DNA of 5,744 nucleotides from an uncultured Solobacterium sp. Lineage in GTDB: Bacteria; Bacillota_I; Bacilli_A; Erysipelotrichales; Erysipelotrichaceae. This document shows, piece by piece, positions 1 to 5,744 of the stretch. Location: positions 1 to 5,744 of the forward strand of contig CAKMPP010000024.1 of NCBI GenBank assembly GCA_927911475.1, given 5' to 3'. The position numbers were made by a program, and so were the translations under genes. The notes beneath the pieces are model-generated. The model was given only the letters and a program-made list of their open reading frames with translations, did no database searches and was not told the origin of the DNA. Every line of letters starts with the position of its first letter. Positions within the stretch are counted from its first letter, which is position 1.

Positions 1-1273
1 ATATCTTTCTTTTTTTCTTTTTCTTCTTTTGCCTTTTTCTTTTTCGAATAGGTAACCAAGTTTAACAAGTTCTTCTCGAATTTCCATTGCTGTTTCAAAG
101 TCGGCATACTTGAGTTGTTCTGCAAGACCACTGAAGTAATCAATTTCCATCTCGCAGAGTTGAATCTGTTCTTGTAAGTACACTTGACCTTTCTTTAACT
201 TATTGTATTTCTGGAATGCTTTACGAGCATTGCCTTTACCATCTAATTTAGGATCTAGTGGAATATGAATAGGAGAGTCATCCACAAAACGATTTAGAGT
301 AATCTCCTTGAGTCCTTTTGTATCAGTGATTTGATATGCGTAAAGTAAATCTCCATACTCACGCCATTTATCACAATCCTTAGCAGCCTCGTATTCTTCA
401 ATTAACCGAGGTAACTTTGTGGTTTGGTGTTTTAACTGTCGATTGATAAAGTGTTGAATATCGCCAGAAATCTGTTTAATTCGTTCTTTTTCTTCACGAT
501 GGAAGTAGAGAATATCAATTCCTTCAAAAAGAGGATATTCCTTGCATATCCCAATACTAGTTAAATCAATACAGTGGAACACGGGTTCATTATCACTGTT
601 TGCGATAAAGATTGATTTACTGTTAGAGATTTCCTCCATAATGCTATGGAAGGTTTGTCCTTTTGACATACGATATTCGACTTCTTTCGCAAGAAATGGA
701 GAAAAACCAGAGAACTGCTTTGTTAGTGATATATTTGTATCTACAATCTGCTCTGTGAAAGGGTTCTTCTTATCTTGAGAAGGTGTTGGGATAAATTCAG
801 CACCTGCTTGAATGGTGCGTCTACTATTTTCAAATGGGGGAATACGCTTCATCGCATCGATGATTCGATTTTGCGCGTTTACTAAAATTACATTGGCGTA
901 TTTGCCCATTAACTCTACGTATAGTTTAAGATACTCTAGATCACCAATTTCATTATGATGACGAATATCAAAAACCATCCAACGGTCTAAATCTGCCTGT
1001 TGGATTTTTTTCAACGATAGAACCTTCTAGATATTTACGTAACACCATTACGAAGTTGGAAGGCTCATTAGGAGTAGGATAACTACGATTCGTAAAAAGA
1101 ATTCGGTTATATACGGAATGTGTAGAAATCAATAATTGTTTCTTACCTGCAGTACCATGCGTTTGTAGTAAAAGCTCAGTCTGAGAAGTCATATATATTT
1201 TCTGAATTCTGAATGGAAGTGTAGCTTGAATTTCAGGAATCAGTTTTGATAATAAAATACCATCTAGTGCCAT
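1..1273 (-). CDS. rqcH: RqcH/NFACT family ribosome quality-control protein (FbpA-like), partial, frame broken
   Basis: Family proteins bind stalled 50S subunits carrying peptidyl-tRNA and recruit tRNA-Ala to add C-terminal Ala tails; older annotations call them fibronectin-binding protein. Translation from ATG at 1273 gives MALDGILLSKLIPEI, a typical NFACT-N start, through LRKYLEGSIVEK (to residue 89). One extra A in the A7 run (1005-1011) then diverts the frame to a stop at 968-970. Removing one A restores an open frame from 1005 to base 1, about 424 residues in all. It shows LDRWMVFDIRHHNEIGD (the Asp-Arg pair near residues 96-97 matches the tRNA-binding DR motif of RqcH), an HhH-like segment GFSPFLAKEVEYR, a long charged coiled-coil middle, and a Lys/Arg-rich linker at the window edge. 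The C-terminal NFACT-R domain lies outside; the family is about 550-570 residues long. A ribosome binding site (AAAGAGG, plus-strand 1281-1287) sits 7 bases before the start. A separate fragment could start at ATG 978. Family identity is firm; whether the break is real is open. Confidence 0.88.
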
Positions 1274-1280
1274 TTAAAAA

Positions 1281-1303
1281 CCTCTTTATTTTTTCTTATT
1301 ATA
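1281..1303 (-). promoter_or_regulatory. Promoter -10 and ribosome binding site of the rqcH-like gene
   Basis: Read on the minus strand there is a perfect TATAAT (plus-strand 1298-1303) followed by AAAGAGG (1281-1287) with 7-base spacing to the ATG at 1273. No good -35 box lies 16-18 bases upstream, so the -10 carries most of the prediction. The element overlaps the upstream side of the divergent gmk promoter region. Confidence 0.5.
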
Positions 1304-1309
1304 TCATGA

Positions 1310-1338
1310 TTGACTATGTTAAAATTAATGAGTAATCT
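1310..1338 (+). promoter_or_regulatory. Probable gmk promoter
   Basis: TTGACT at 1310-1315 is a good -35 box (5 of 6 bases). A 17-base spacer leads to TAATCT at 1333-1338, which keeps the important first, second and last bases of a -10 box. An alternative -10, TAAAAT at 1320-1325, has only a weak -35 (TTATTA, 1296-1301) 18 bases upstream. Either would give a very short leader before the gmk start at 1365. The exact start site cannot be decided by eye. Confidence 0.4.
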
Positions 1339-1364
1339 ATTAGGTAAGGATGGAGGATACAATT

Positions 1365-1937
1365 ATGGCTAAGGGATTGTTAATTGTATTAAGTGGACCT
1401 TCTGGTGTTGGTAAGGGAACGGTTCTCAAAGAGTTTATTCATGATAAGGATTTGAAACTTGCATACTCGGTTTCTATGACTACTCGTAAGCAGAGACCAG
1501 GTGAAGTTGATGGTATAAATTATCACTTTGTCACGAAGGAAGAATTCGAACAAGCAAAGAAGAATGGTGAATTATTAGAGTCAGCAGAATTTGTTGGAAA
1601 CTACTATGGAACACCTATTTCTGAAGTTGAAAGATTACGTAAAGAAGGCAAGAATGTCATCTTAGAAATTGAAGTACAAGGATGTACACAGGTTCGCGAG
1701 AAGGTGAAGGATGCCTTAACAATCTTCATCGTTCCACCAAGCATGGCGGAGTTAGAGAAGAGAATTCGTGGACGTAATACAGAACCTGAAGAAATTGTTC
1801 AGGAACGTTTGGCAAAGGCTGCACGTGAAATGGAACTCATTGGTATGTACAAGTATGTTGTATGTAACGATGATGCGAAGTTAGCGGCTGATATTATCCG
1901 TGTGATTATCAAACGTCATATGAAGTCAAATATTTAG
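1365..1937 (+). CDS. gmk: Guanylate kinase
   Basis: Cytoplasmic enzyme that phosphorylates GMP (and dGMP) to GDP with ATP, an essential step in guanine nucleotide supply. The 190-residue product has the P-loop GPSGVGKGT at residues 11-19, the GMP-binding segment SVSMTTRKQRPGE around 35-47 (Ser37, Arg41, Arg44), ESAEFVGNYYGTP at 72-84, the core strand ILEIEVQG near 99-106 (Cys107 where Ala is usual), and the Arg-rich LID RIRGRNTEPEE near 133-143. Length is slightly below the usual 200-210 residues but all core motifs are present. I chose ATG 1365 over the in-frame ATG at 1350 because GGAGGA at 1352-1357 is an ideal ribosome binding site 7 bases before 1365, whereas 1350 has none. The gene is divergent from the rqcH-like gene, in line with the yloA-to-gmk neighbourhood of Bacillus. 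The rpoZ gene that often follows gmk is absent; a terminator follows at once. Confidence 0.97.
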   Translation: MAKGLLIVLSGPSGVGKGTVLKEFIHDKDLKLAYSVSMTTRKQRPGEVDGINYHFVTKEEFEQAKKNGELLESAEFVGNYYGTPISEVERLRKEGKNVILEIEVQGCTQVREKVKDALTIFIVPPSMAELEKRIRGRNTEPEEIVQERLAKAAREMELIGMYKYVVCNDDAKLAADIIRVIIKRHMKSNI

Positions 1938-1943
1938 TTTGTC

Positions 1944-1968
1944 TGCCAGTATAAACTGGCATTTTTTT
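1944..1968 (+). terminator. Intrinsic terminator after gmk
   Basis: A perfect 7-bp stem (TGCCAGT, 1944-1950, with ACTGGCA, 1955-1961) closes a 4-base ATAA loop and is followed directly by seven T residues (1962-1968). It starts 6 bases after the gmk stop codon and ends 6 bases before the -35 box of the next operon, so it should separate the gmk transcript from the sugar operon. Confidence 0.92.
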
Positions 1969-1974
1969 ATATAC

Positions 1975-2003
1975 TTGCGTAAGCGTTTTCAATCCTTTAT
2001 AAT
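1975..2003 (+). promoter_or_regulatory. Sigma-A type promoter of the TetR-GH2-symporter operon
   Basis: TTGCGT at 1975-1980 (-35, 4 of 6 matches) and a perfect TATAAT at 1998-2003 (-10) are separated by exactly 17 bases. Transcription would start near 2010. It is the only convincing promoter between the gmk terminator and the end of the window, so it probably drives all three downstream genes. Confidence 0.8.
1977..1991 (+). promoter_or_regulatory. Cre-like site (possible CcpA operator) in the promoter spacer
   Basis: GCGTAAGCGTTTTCA matches the cre consensus WTGNAARCGNWWWCA at 13 of 15 positions; the two mismatches are the first two bases. It overlaps the -35 box and lies in the spacer, where bound CcpA/HPr-Ser-P would block RNA polymerase. 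Its place in front of a glycoside-utilisation operon supports the call. Binding is inferred from sequence resemblance only. Confidence 0.5.
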
Positions 2004-2031
2004 GGAAACTAATAAACGGAGGATAGTTTCC
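2004..2031 (+). promoter_or_regulatory. Inverted repeat around the start site and RBS, probable TetR-family operator
   Basis: GGAAACTA (2004-2011) and TAGTTTCC (2024-2031) form a perfect 8-bp inverted repeat with a 12-base centre, a 28-bp element between the -10 box and the tetR start codon. The centre carries the ribosome binding site GGAGGA (2018-2023), 9 bases before ATG 2033. Because transcription should start near 2010, inside the left arm, the mRNA would lack most of that arm. A DNA operator for the regulator itself is therefore more likely than an RNA hairpin. TetR-family regulators commonly bind such palindromes next to their own genes. Confidence 0.55.
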
Positions 2032-2032
2032 G

Positions 2033-2599
2033 ATGGAAAATATACAACAAGATATCTTAACTACAACACTAGAATTATTTAATGATAAAGGGTTAGATTT
2101 TACTATGGATGATATCGCCCAGTCGATGCATATTGCAAAGAAAACAATCTATCGTTTCTTTTCATCAAAAGAAGATTTATTAATTGCATTATTAGATTAT
2201 GGTTTTGAGAACATTCAAAAGGAGAAGCAGAAGATTTTAACAAGTGATGCTAGTATTGCAAAACGTTTGGAACAAGTGATGATTGCGATGCCAAAACAGT
2301 ATGCCAAAATTGACTTTCGTGTGCTATCAAGTTTAAAGGATACCTATCCTCAAGTGTATATACGTCTAAATGAACATTTAGAAAATGATTGGGAACCTAT
2401 TATCAAACTAATCAATGAAGGTATCCGTAAAAAGGAAATTCGTAAGATTAACACATTTATTTTTCGCCAGATTATAACCGCAACTTTTGAACAACTTTTA
2501 TCTACGGATGAACTACAAGAAAGGAATTTAACGTATGCTAAAGCTTTAAAAGAAATGATGAATATCATCATGAAAGGGATGGTTATAGATAATGAATAA
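2033..2599 (+). CDS. TetR/AcrR family transcriptional regulator
   Basis: A 188-residue cytoplasmic DNA-binding protein, a usual length for the family. The N-terminal helix-turn-helix spans about residues 8-52, with FTMDDIAQSMHIAKKTIYRFF (23-43) followed by SSKEDLL, the standard TetR signature in which the Thr-Ile-Tyr-x-Phe-Phe recognition helix contacts DNA. The remainder (55-188) is all-helical and weakly conserved, as expected for a ligand-binding and dimerisation domain; the ligand cannot be told from sequence. ATG 2033 is supported by GGAGGA at 2018-2023. The gene is first in an operon with a glycoside hydrolase and a GPH symporter and overlaps the hydrolase by 8 bases. A glycoside or its product is thus a plausible inducer, and the inverted repeat at 2004-2031 a plausible autoregulatory site. 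The layout resembles UidR of E. coli, but no orthology is claimed. Confidence 0.9.
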   Translation: MENIQQDILTTTLELFNDKGLDFTMDDIAQSMHIAKKTIYRFFSSKEDLLIALLDYGFENIQKEKQKILTSDASIAKRLEQVMIAMPKQYAKIDFRVLSSLKDTYPQVYIRLNEHLENDWEPIIKLINEGIRKKEIRKINTFIFRQIITATFEQLLSTDELQERNLTYAKALKEMMNIIMKGMVIDNE

Positions 2600-4928
2600 A
2601 ATAAATAATGATTGGGAATATATCGACCAATGGAGTGATGCGTTTATTATAGATGGCAGTGCGGACAAGGTAGTTCGCATACCACATACAGTTCAAGAAT
2701 TACCTTTACATTATGCTAACGCAGAAAGCTATCAAAAGGTTGTTGGTTATCGTAAGAAATTAACATTTGATTCATCTTTAAAAGACAGAAGATATTTTAT
2801 ACGCTTTGATGGTAGTGCTCATAAGACTACAGTGTATTTCAATGGCAAAGAATTGTATGTTCATTCGTGCGGATATACTGCATTTATCGTTGAACTAACT
2901 GATAATATTCTCTTTGATCAAGAGAATGTTTTAACTGTAAAAGTAGATAGTCGTGAGAGTTTGAATACACCTCCATTTGGATTTGTGATTGATTATCTTA
3001 CATATGGAGGTATCTATCGTGATGTATGGCTTTATGATAAGCCTGCATACTTTATCAAAGATGTATTTGTAACAACGAATACACTAGATACAGTCTCAGT
3101 ATCCATCCAAACAGATGGGCTGGTTCCTATTGATTCATATCAAGTCAAGATTCTTGACTCAAAGGGTGAAATTATCGCACAACAGGTCGTATCTATCAAT
3201 ACGCAGCAAATACAAATACCTGTAAAGAATATTCATGCATGGACAGCCGAATCACCAACTTTATATCGTTGTATTGTGGAACTAGGAAATGATACTTTTG
3301 TAACAAACTTTGGATTCCGTACAATTCGTTTTGATCAGAATAATTTATATATCAATGATCAAAAGGTATTCTTGAGAGGTTTAAATCGTCACCAATGCTA
3401 TCCATATATTGGTTATGCAGCTGTTGATTCTTTACAAGAGGAAGATGCACGTATTTTAAAGGAAGAGTTACATGTGAATGCAGTTCGCACTTCACACTAT
3501 CCGCAAAGCCAGTCATTTATCGATGCATGTGACCGCTATGGTTTGTATGTATTTACTGAGATTCCTGGTTGGCAACATATCGGGGACGAAACTTGGAAAC
3601 AACAAGCAATCCGTAACACAGAAGATATGGTACTGCAGTATCGTAATCATCCTTCTATTATTCTATGGGGTGTAAGAATCAATGAATCATTAGATGATGA
3701 TGAACTCTATGCGAAAACAAATGCAGTTGCTAGAAACTTAGATCCTACTAGACCCACAGCAGGTGTACGTTATCTTACAAAGAGTCATTTGTTAGAGGAT
3801 ATTTATACATTCAATGATTTCTCATACCATGGTGAAAACAAAGGTGCACTAAGTAAGAGTGAAGTTATGATTGATACACATCATCCTCTCATCATCTCTG
3901 AAGCCAATGGGCACATGTTTCCAACGAAGAGTTTTGATACACAAGCAAGACGACAAGAACATGCATTACGACATGCGCGTGTGTTTAGTGATGCGATGGC
4001 TGACCATCAACATACTGGAGTTTTCCAATGGTGTATGTTTGATTATGCAACACATAAAGACTTTGGTTCTGGTGATCGAATTTGTTATCACGGTGTAATG
4101 GATAGTTTCCGTAATCCAAAACTTGCGGCTAGTGTATATGCTTCACAACAGGATGAAGAACCAGTCCTAGAAATCAGTACTTCGATGGATATTGGTGATT
4201 ACAATGCTGGTAATCTACCGGATTTCTACGCATTTACTAATGCAGATGAAGTGCGTTTATATAAAAATGATCAGTTTGTATCTACATTTTCTCATTCTGC
4301 ATATTCTGGTTTAAAACATGGTCCAATTCGTATCGATGATACGATTGGTAAACTACTTGAAACCAATGAGCATTTTTCCAAAGAGAAAGCTGCTGATATT
4401 CGTAAATGTTTACTAGCAAGTAAAAAGTATGGTAGTAATTTGCCATTACGGTATCGTTTGTTATATGCGAAGATGATGTTTCAGTATAAGTTGAGCTATA
4501 GTGACGGTGTCGCTCTATTTGGAAAGTATGTAACGGGTTGGGGATCTGATTCGATTACCTGGAGATTTGATGCTATCAAAAATGGAAAAGTTGTAAAATC
4601 TATTATCAAACGTCCATCTGCTAAATTACATCTATCGTACCAAGTTTCTCGTACAAGTCTTGTGGAAGGAAGTTGCTATGACATGTCCGCAATTCGTATT
4701 CAAGTAAAGGATGAATATCATAATTTAGCTTCCTATGCACAACTACCACTAAACCTCATTACGACTGGACCAATCGAAATTGTAGGTCCTAATACAATTG
4801 TTACAGAAGGTGGTATGACAGGTACATATATTAAGACAACTGGAGAAGAGGGAGAGGCTGTTCTTACAATTTCTACTCCAGATTGCAGCGCAATTACAAT
4901 TCATTTTACAATTACAAAGGAAGCATAA
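2592..4928 (+). CDS. Glycoside hydrolase family 2 (beta-galactosidase-like), cytoplasmic
   Basis: A 778-residue retaining exo-glycosidase expected to remove a terminal beta-linked sugar from an imported glycoside. No signal peptide is visible. Domains: jelly-roll sugar-binding domain (about 10-155, with VGYRKKL and GGIYRDVWL), Ig-like domain (about 156-250), TIM barrel (about 255-530), and a C-terminal Ig-like region (about 535-778). The barrel has RGLNRHQ (262-268), NAVRTSHYP (296-304), the acid/base Glu365 in WGVRINES and the likely nucleophile Glu437 in IISEANGHM. All core GH2 features are intact. The Asn-x-Lys motif that marks beta-glucuronidases is missing; that region reads GSGDRICYHGVMD, so glucuronide specificity is unlikely. 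Beta-galactosidase is the usual label for similar proteins, but the substrate is inferred. A helical stretch (about 582-650) interrupts the C-terminal beta-sandwich. The start overlaps the end of tetR by 8 bases with a weak AAAGGGA 12 bases upstream, which suggests translational coupling. Confidence 0.92.
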   Translation: MNKINNDWEYIDQWSDAFIIDGSADKVVRIPHTVQELPLHYANAESYQKVVGYRKKLTFDSSLKDRRYFIRFDGSAHKTTVYFNGKELYVHSCGYTAFIVELTDNILFDQENVLTVKVDSRESLNTPPFGFVIDYLTYGGIYRDVWLYDKPAYFIKDVFVTTNTLDTVSVSIQTDGLVPIDSYQVKILDSKGEIIAQQVVSINTQQIQIPVKNIHAWTAESPTLYRCIVELGNDTFVTNFGFRTIRFDQNNLYINDQKVFLRGLNRHQCYPYIGYAAVDSLQEEDARILKEELHVNAVRTSHYPQSQSFIDACDRYGLYVFTEIPGWQHIGDETWKQQAIRNTEDMVLQYRNHPSIILWGVRINESLDDDELYAKTNAVARNLDPTRPTAGVRYLTKSHLLEDIYTFNDFSYHGENKGALSKSEVMIDTHHPLIISEANGHMFPTKSFDTQARRQEHALRHARVFSDAMADHQHTGVFQWCMFDYATHKDFGSGDRICYHGVMDSFRNPKLAASVYASQQDEEPVLEISTSMDIGDYNAGNLPDFYAFTNADEVRLYKNDQFVSTFSHSAYSGLKHGPIRIDDTIGKLLETNEHFSKEKAADIRKCLLASKKYGSNLPLRYRLLYAKMMFQYKLSYSDGVALFGKYVTGWGSDSITWRFDAIKNGKVVKSIIKRPSAKLHLSYQVSRTSLVEGSCYDMSAIRIQVKDEYHNLASYAQLPLNLITTGPIEIVGPNTIVTEGGMTGTYIKTTGEEGEAVLTISTPDCSAITIHFTITKEA
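4917..4923 (+). promoter_or_regulatory. Ribosome binding site of the symporter, inside the GH2 3' end
   Basis: AAGGAAG lies 8 bases before ATG 4932 and overlaps the last codons of the GH2 gene, whose stop is at 4926-4928. Only 3 bases separate the two genes and no promoter or terminator lies between, which supports co-transcription and fixes the symporter start. Confidence 0.75.
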
Positions 4929-4931
4929 ATT

Positions 4932-5744
4932 ATGAAAGAATTTGGTAAAAAACAATTTGTTGCATATGGTTTAGGCGCGGTTGGAAAGGATATGGTATAT
5001 GCCTTATCTGCTTCCTATATCATGTATTACTATCAAGATATCCTAGGCTTATCTGCATCTTTTGTTGGATTTATTTTGATGATTGCTCGTGTGTTTGATG
5101 CGGCTAATGATCCATTTATGGGTGTTGTTGTTGCTAAGACAAATACGAAATGGGGTAAGTTTCGTCCATGGTTATTTACAGGTACAATTTTAAATGCATT
5201 TGTTTTATATGCATTATTTGCGGTACCTGCAGTATCAGGTAAAGCATTGATGATCTATTTTGCGGTGATGTACATTCTTTGGGGTGTGACATATACCATG
5301 ATGGATATTCCATTTTGGTCAATGATACCTGCAGTTACTTCTACGACAAAAGAACGTGAGAATTTATCGGTTGTTGGACGTACCTGTGCAGGTGTTGGTT
5401 ATGCGTTAATTAATGTATTTACCGTCATGGCTGTATCCAAACTAGGCGGTGGAATTGAGCGTACTGGATTTCGCTTATTTGCACTTATTATAGCTATCTT
5501 GTTTGTTATATTTATTTTATTTACATGTTTTACAATTCATGAACAGAAAGTGGAAAACATGCAGACAACATCTGTTAAAGAGATGTTTAAAGCACTGGTC
5601 AATAATGATCAAAGCAATTGTAACTGTTGTTACAATTGTACTGATAAATTCTGCGTTATATATTACATCAAATCTTTTGATATATTTCTTTAAATACGAT
5701 ATTGGAGGCACAACCTGGAAGGATGCGTATACATTGTTTACTTC
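4932..5744 (+). CDS. GPH-family (MelB-like) sugar:cation symporter, partial, frame broken
   Basis: Membrane symporter of the glycoside-pentoside-hexuronide:cation family, expected to import the glycoside cleaved by the upstream GH2 enzyme. Residues known in MelB recur at an offset of one: Asp20 and Asp125 (sugar), Trp129, Arg150, and the cation-site residues Asp56, Asn59, Asp60 and Thr122, with the motif FDAANDPFMG then KWGKFRPW. Six membrane helices are visible (about 8-35, 40-66, 78-100, 104-131, 147-170, 178-203), followed by the usual central loop. At Gln227 one extra A in the AAA at 5611-5613 shifts the frame to a stop at 5691-5693 after a Cys/Asn-rich tail. Removing it restores AIVTVVTIVLINSALYITSN and onward, a convincing helix VII, open to the window end. 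Family members are about 450-500 residues; here about 270 are visible after correction. If the break is real, only half a transporter is made. Confidence 0.88.
5615..5638 (+). repeat. Perfect 10-bp inverted repeat inside the symporter gene
   Basis: CAATTGTAAC (5615-5624) and GTTACAATTG (5629-5638) pair perfectly around a 4-base TGTT loop. The element begins one base after the AAA run that holds the frame break. In the restored frame it lies within the codons for helix VII, where the peptide IVTVVTIV is itself a palindrome. No T-run follows, so it is not an intrinsic terminator. Confidence 0.8.

Noticed and set aside
1..55. Low-complexity T/C-rich tract at the left edge
   Set aside because: It is the antisense of the Lys/Arg/Glu-rich linker that normally precedes the NFACT-R domain, so coding explains it.
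542..778. 78-codon plus-strand open frame
   Set aside because: It lies wholly inside the conserved rqcH-like coding sequence on the other strand and resembles no known protein; shadow frame.
1005..1011. Programmed ribosomal frameshifting in the rqcH-like gene
   Set aside because: The needed shift is +1, while A-rich slippery runs usually promote -1, and I see no stimulatory structure downstream. An indel or polymerase slippage is more likely.
1350..1364. Alternative upstream start of gmk at ATG 1350 (five extra residues, MEDTI)
   Set aside because: It overlaps the GGAGGA that serves the start at 1365 and has no ribosome binding site of its own; MAKGLLIVLSGPSG is the usual family start.
2350..2571. 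73-codon minus-strand open frame
   Set aside because: Antisense shadow of the tetR C-terminal half with no promoter or ribosome binding site of its own.
2907..2927. 8-bp inverted repeat ATTCTCTT / AAGAGAAT with a 5-base loop inside the GH2 gene
   Set aside because: About one such repeat is expected by chance in a window this size, it is mid-gene, and no T-run follows.
3478..4098. Two short plus-strand open frames (65 and 75 codons) inside the GH2 gene
   Set aside because: Both overlap conserved TIM-barrel codons in another frame; no independent signals.
2592..4928. Naming the GH2 enzyme uidA / beta-glucuronidase from operon layout
   Set aside because: The Asn-x-Lys motif of glucuronidases is absent, so layout alone does not justify the name.
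4749..4955. Cys/Asn-rich 68-codon minus-strand open frame
   Set aside because: Antisense to the GH2 C-terminus and symporter start; its composition comes from reading Val/Thr/Ile-rich codons backwards.
5567..5587. 7-bp inverted repeat AACATCT / AGATGTT in the symporter loop region
   Set aside because: Within coding sequence, compatible with chance in AT-rich DNA, and with no terminator or operator context.
5517..5711. 64-codon minus-strand open frame
   Set aside because: Antisense to the symporter; the sense strand in the restored frame is a clear membrane helix of the GPH family.

Overview
The window looks like ordinary chromosome from a low-GC Gram-positive bacterium (Bacillota). AT-rich codon use, GGAGG-type ribosome binding sites, TATAAT promoters, a CcpA-type cre-like site and an RqcH-type NFACT protein all point there. 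An Erysipelotrichia-like gut or oral relative is my best guess, at low confidence. I see no tRNA, rRNA, CRISPR array, insertion sequence, phage gene or defence locus.

Layout. Bases 1-1273 (minus strand) hold the N-terminal three quarters of a ribosome quality-control protein of the RqcH/NFACT family. It runs off the left edge and its frame is broken by one extra A in an A7 run at 1005-1011. A short divergent promoter region (1274-1364) separates it from gmk (guanylate kinase, 1365-1937, plus strand), which ends at a clear intrinsic terminator (1944-1968). Immediately after it, a strong promoter with a cre-like element in its spacer and an 8-bp inverted repeat around the ribosome binding site starts a sugar-utilisation operon. 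The operon is a TetR-family regulator (2033-2599), a family 2 glycoside hydrolase (2592-4928, overlapping the regulator by 8 bases), and a MelB-like GPH-family sugar:cation symporter (from 4932 to beyond the right edge). The symporter frame is broken by one extra A at 5611-5613.

How the genes work together. The last three genes form a compact unit: the symporter would bring in a glycoside, the cytoplasmic GH2 enzyme (no signal peptide) would hydrolyse it, and the regulator would control its own operon, probably through the inverted repeat. The cre-like site suggests added CcpA carbon catabolite repression. The order resembles the E. coli uidR-uidA-uidB glucuronide locus, but the hydrolase lacks the Asn-x-Lys motif of beta-glucuronidases, so its substrate is probably different and is not settled by the sequence.

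I found no clearly novel system. The points most worth checking are the two one-base frame breaks (real, or assembly error), the perfect 10-bp hairpin directly after the second one, the control region at 1975-2031, and the substrate of the GH2 enzyme with its helical C-terminal insertion.
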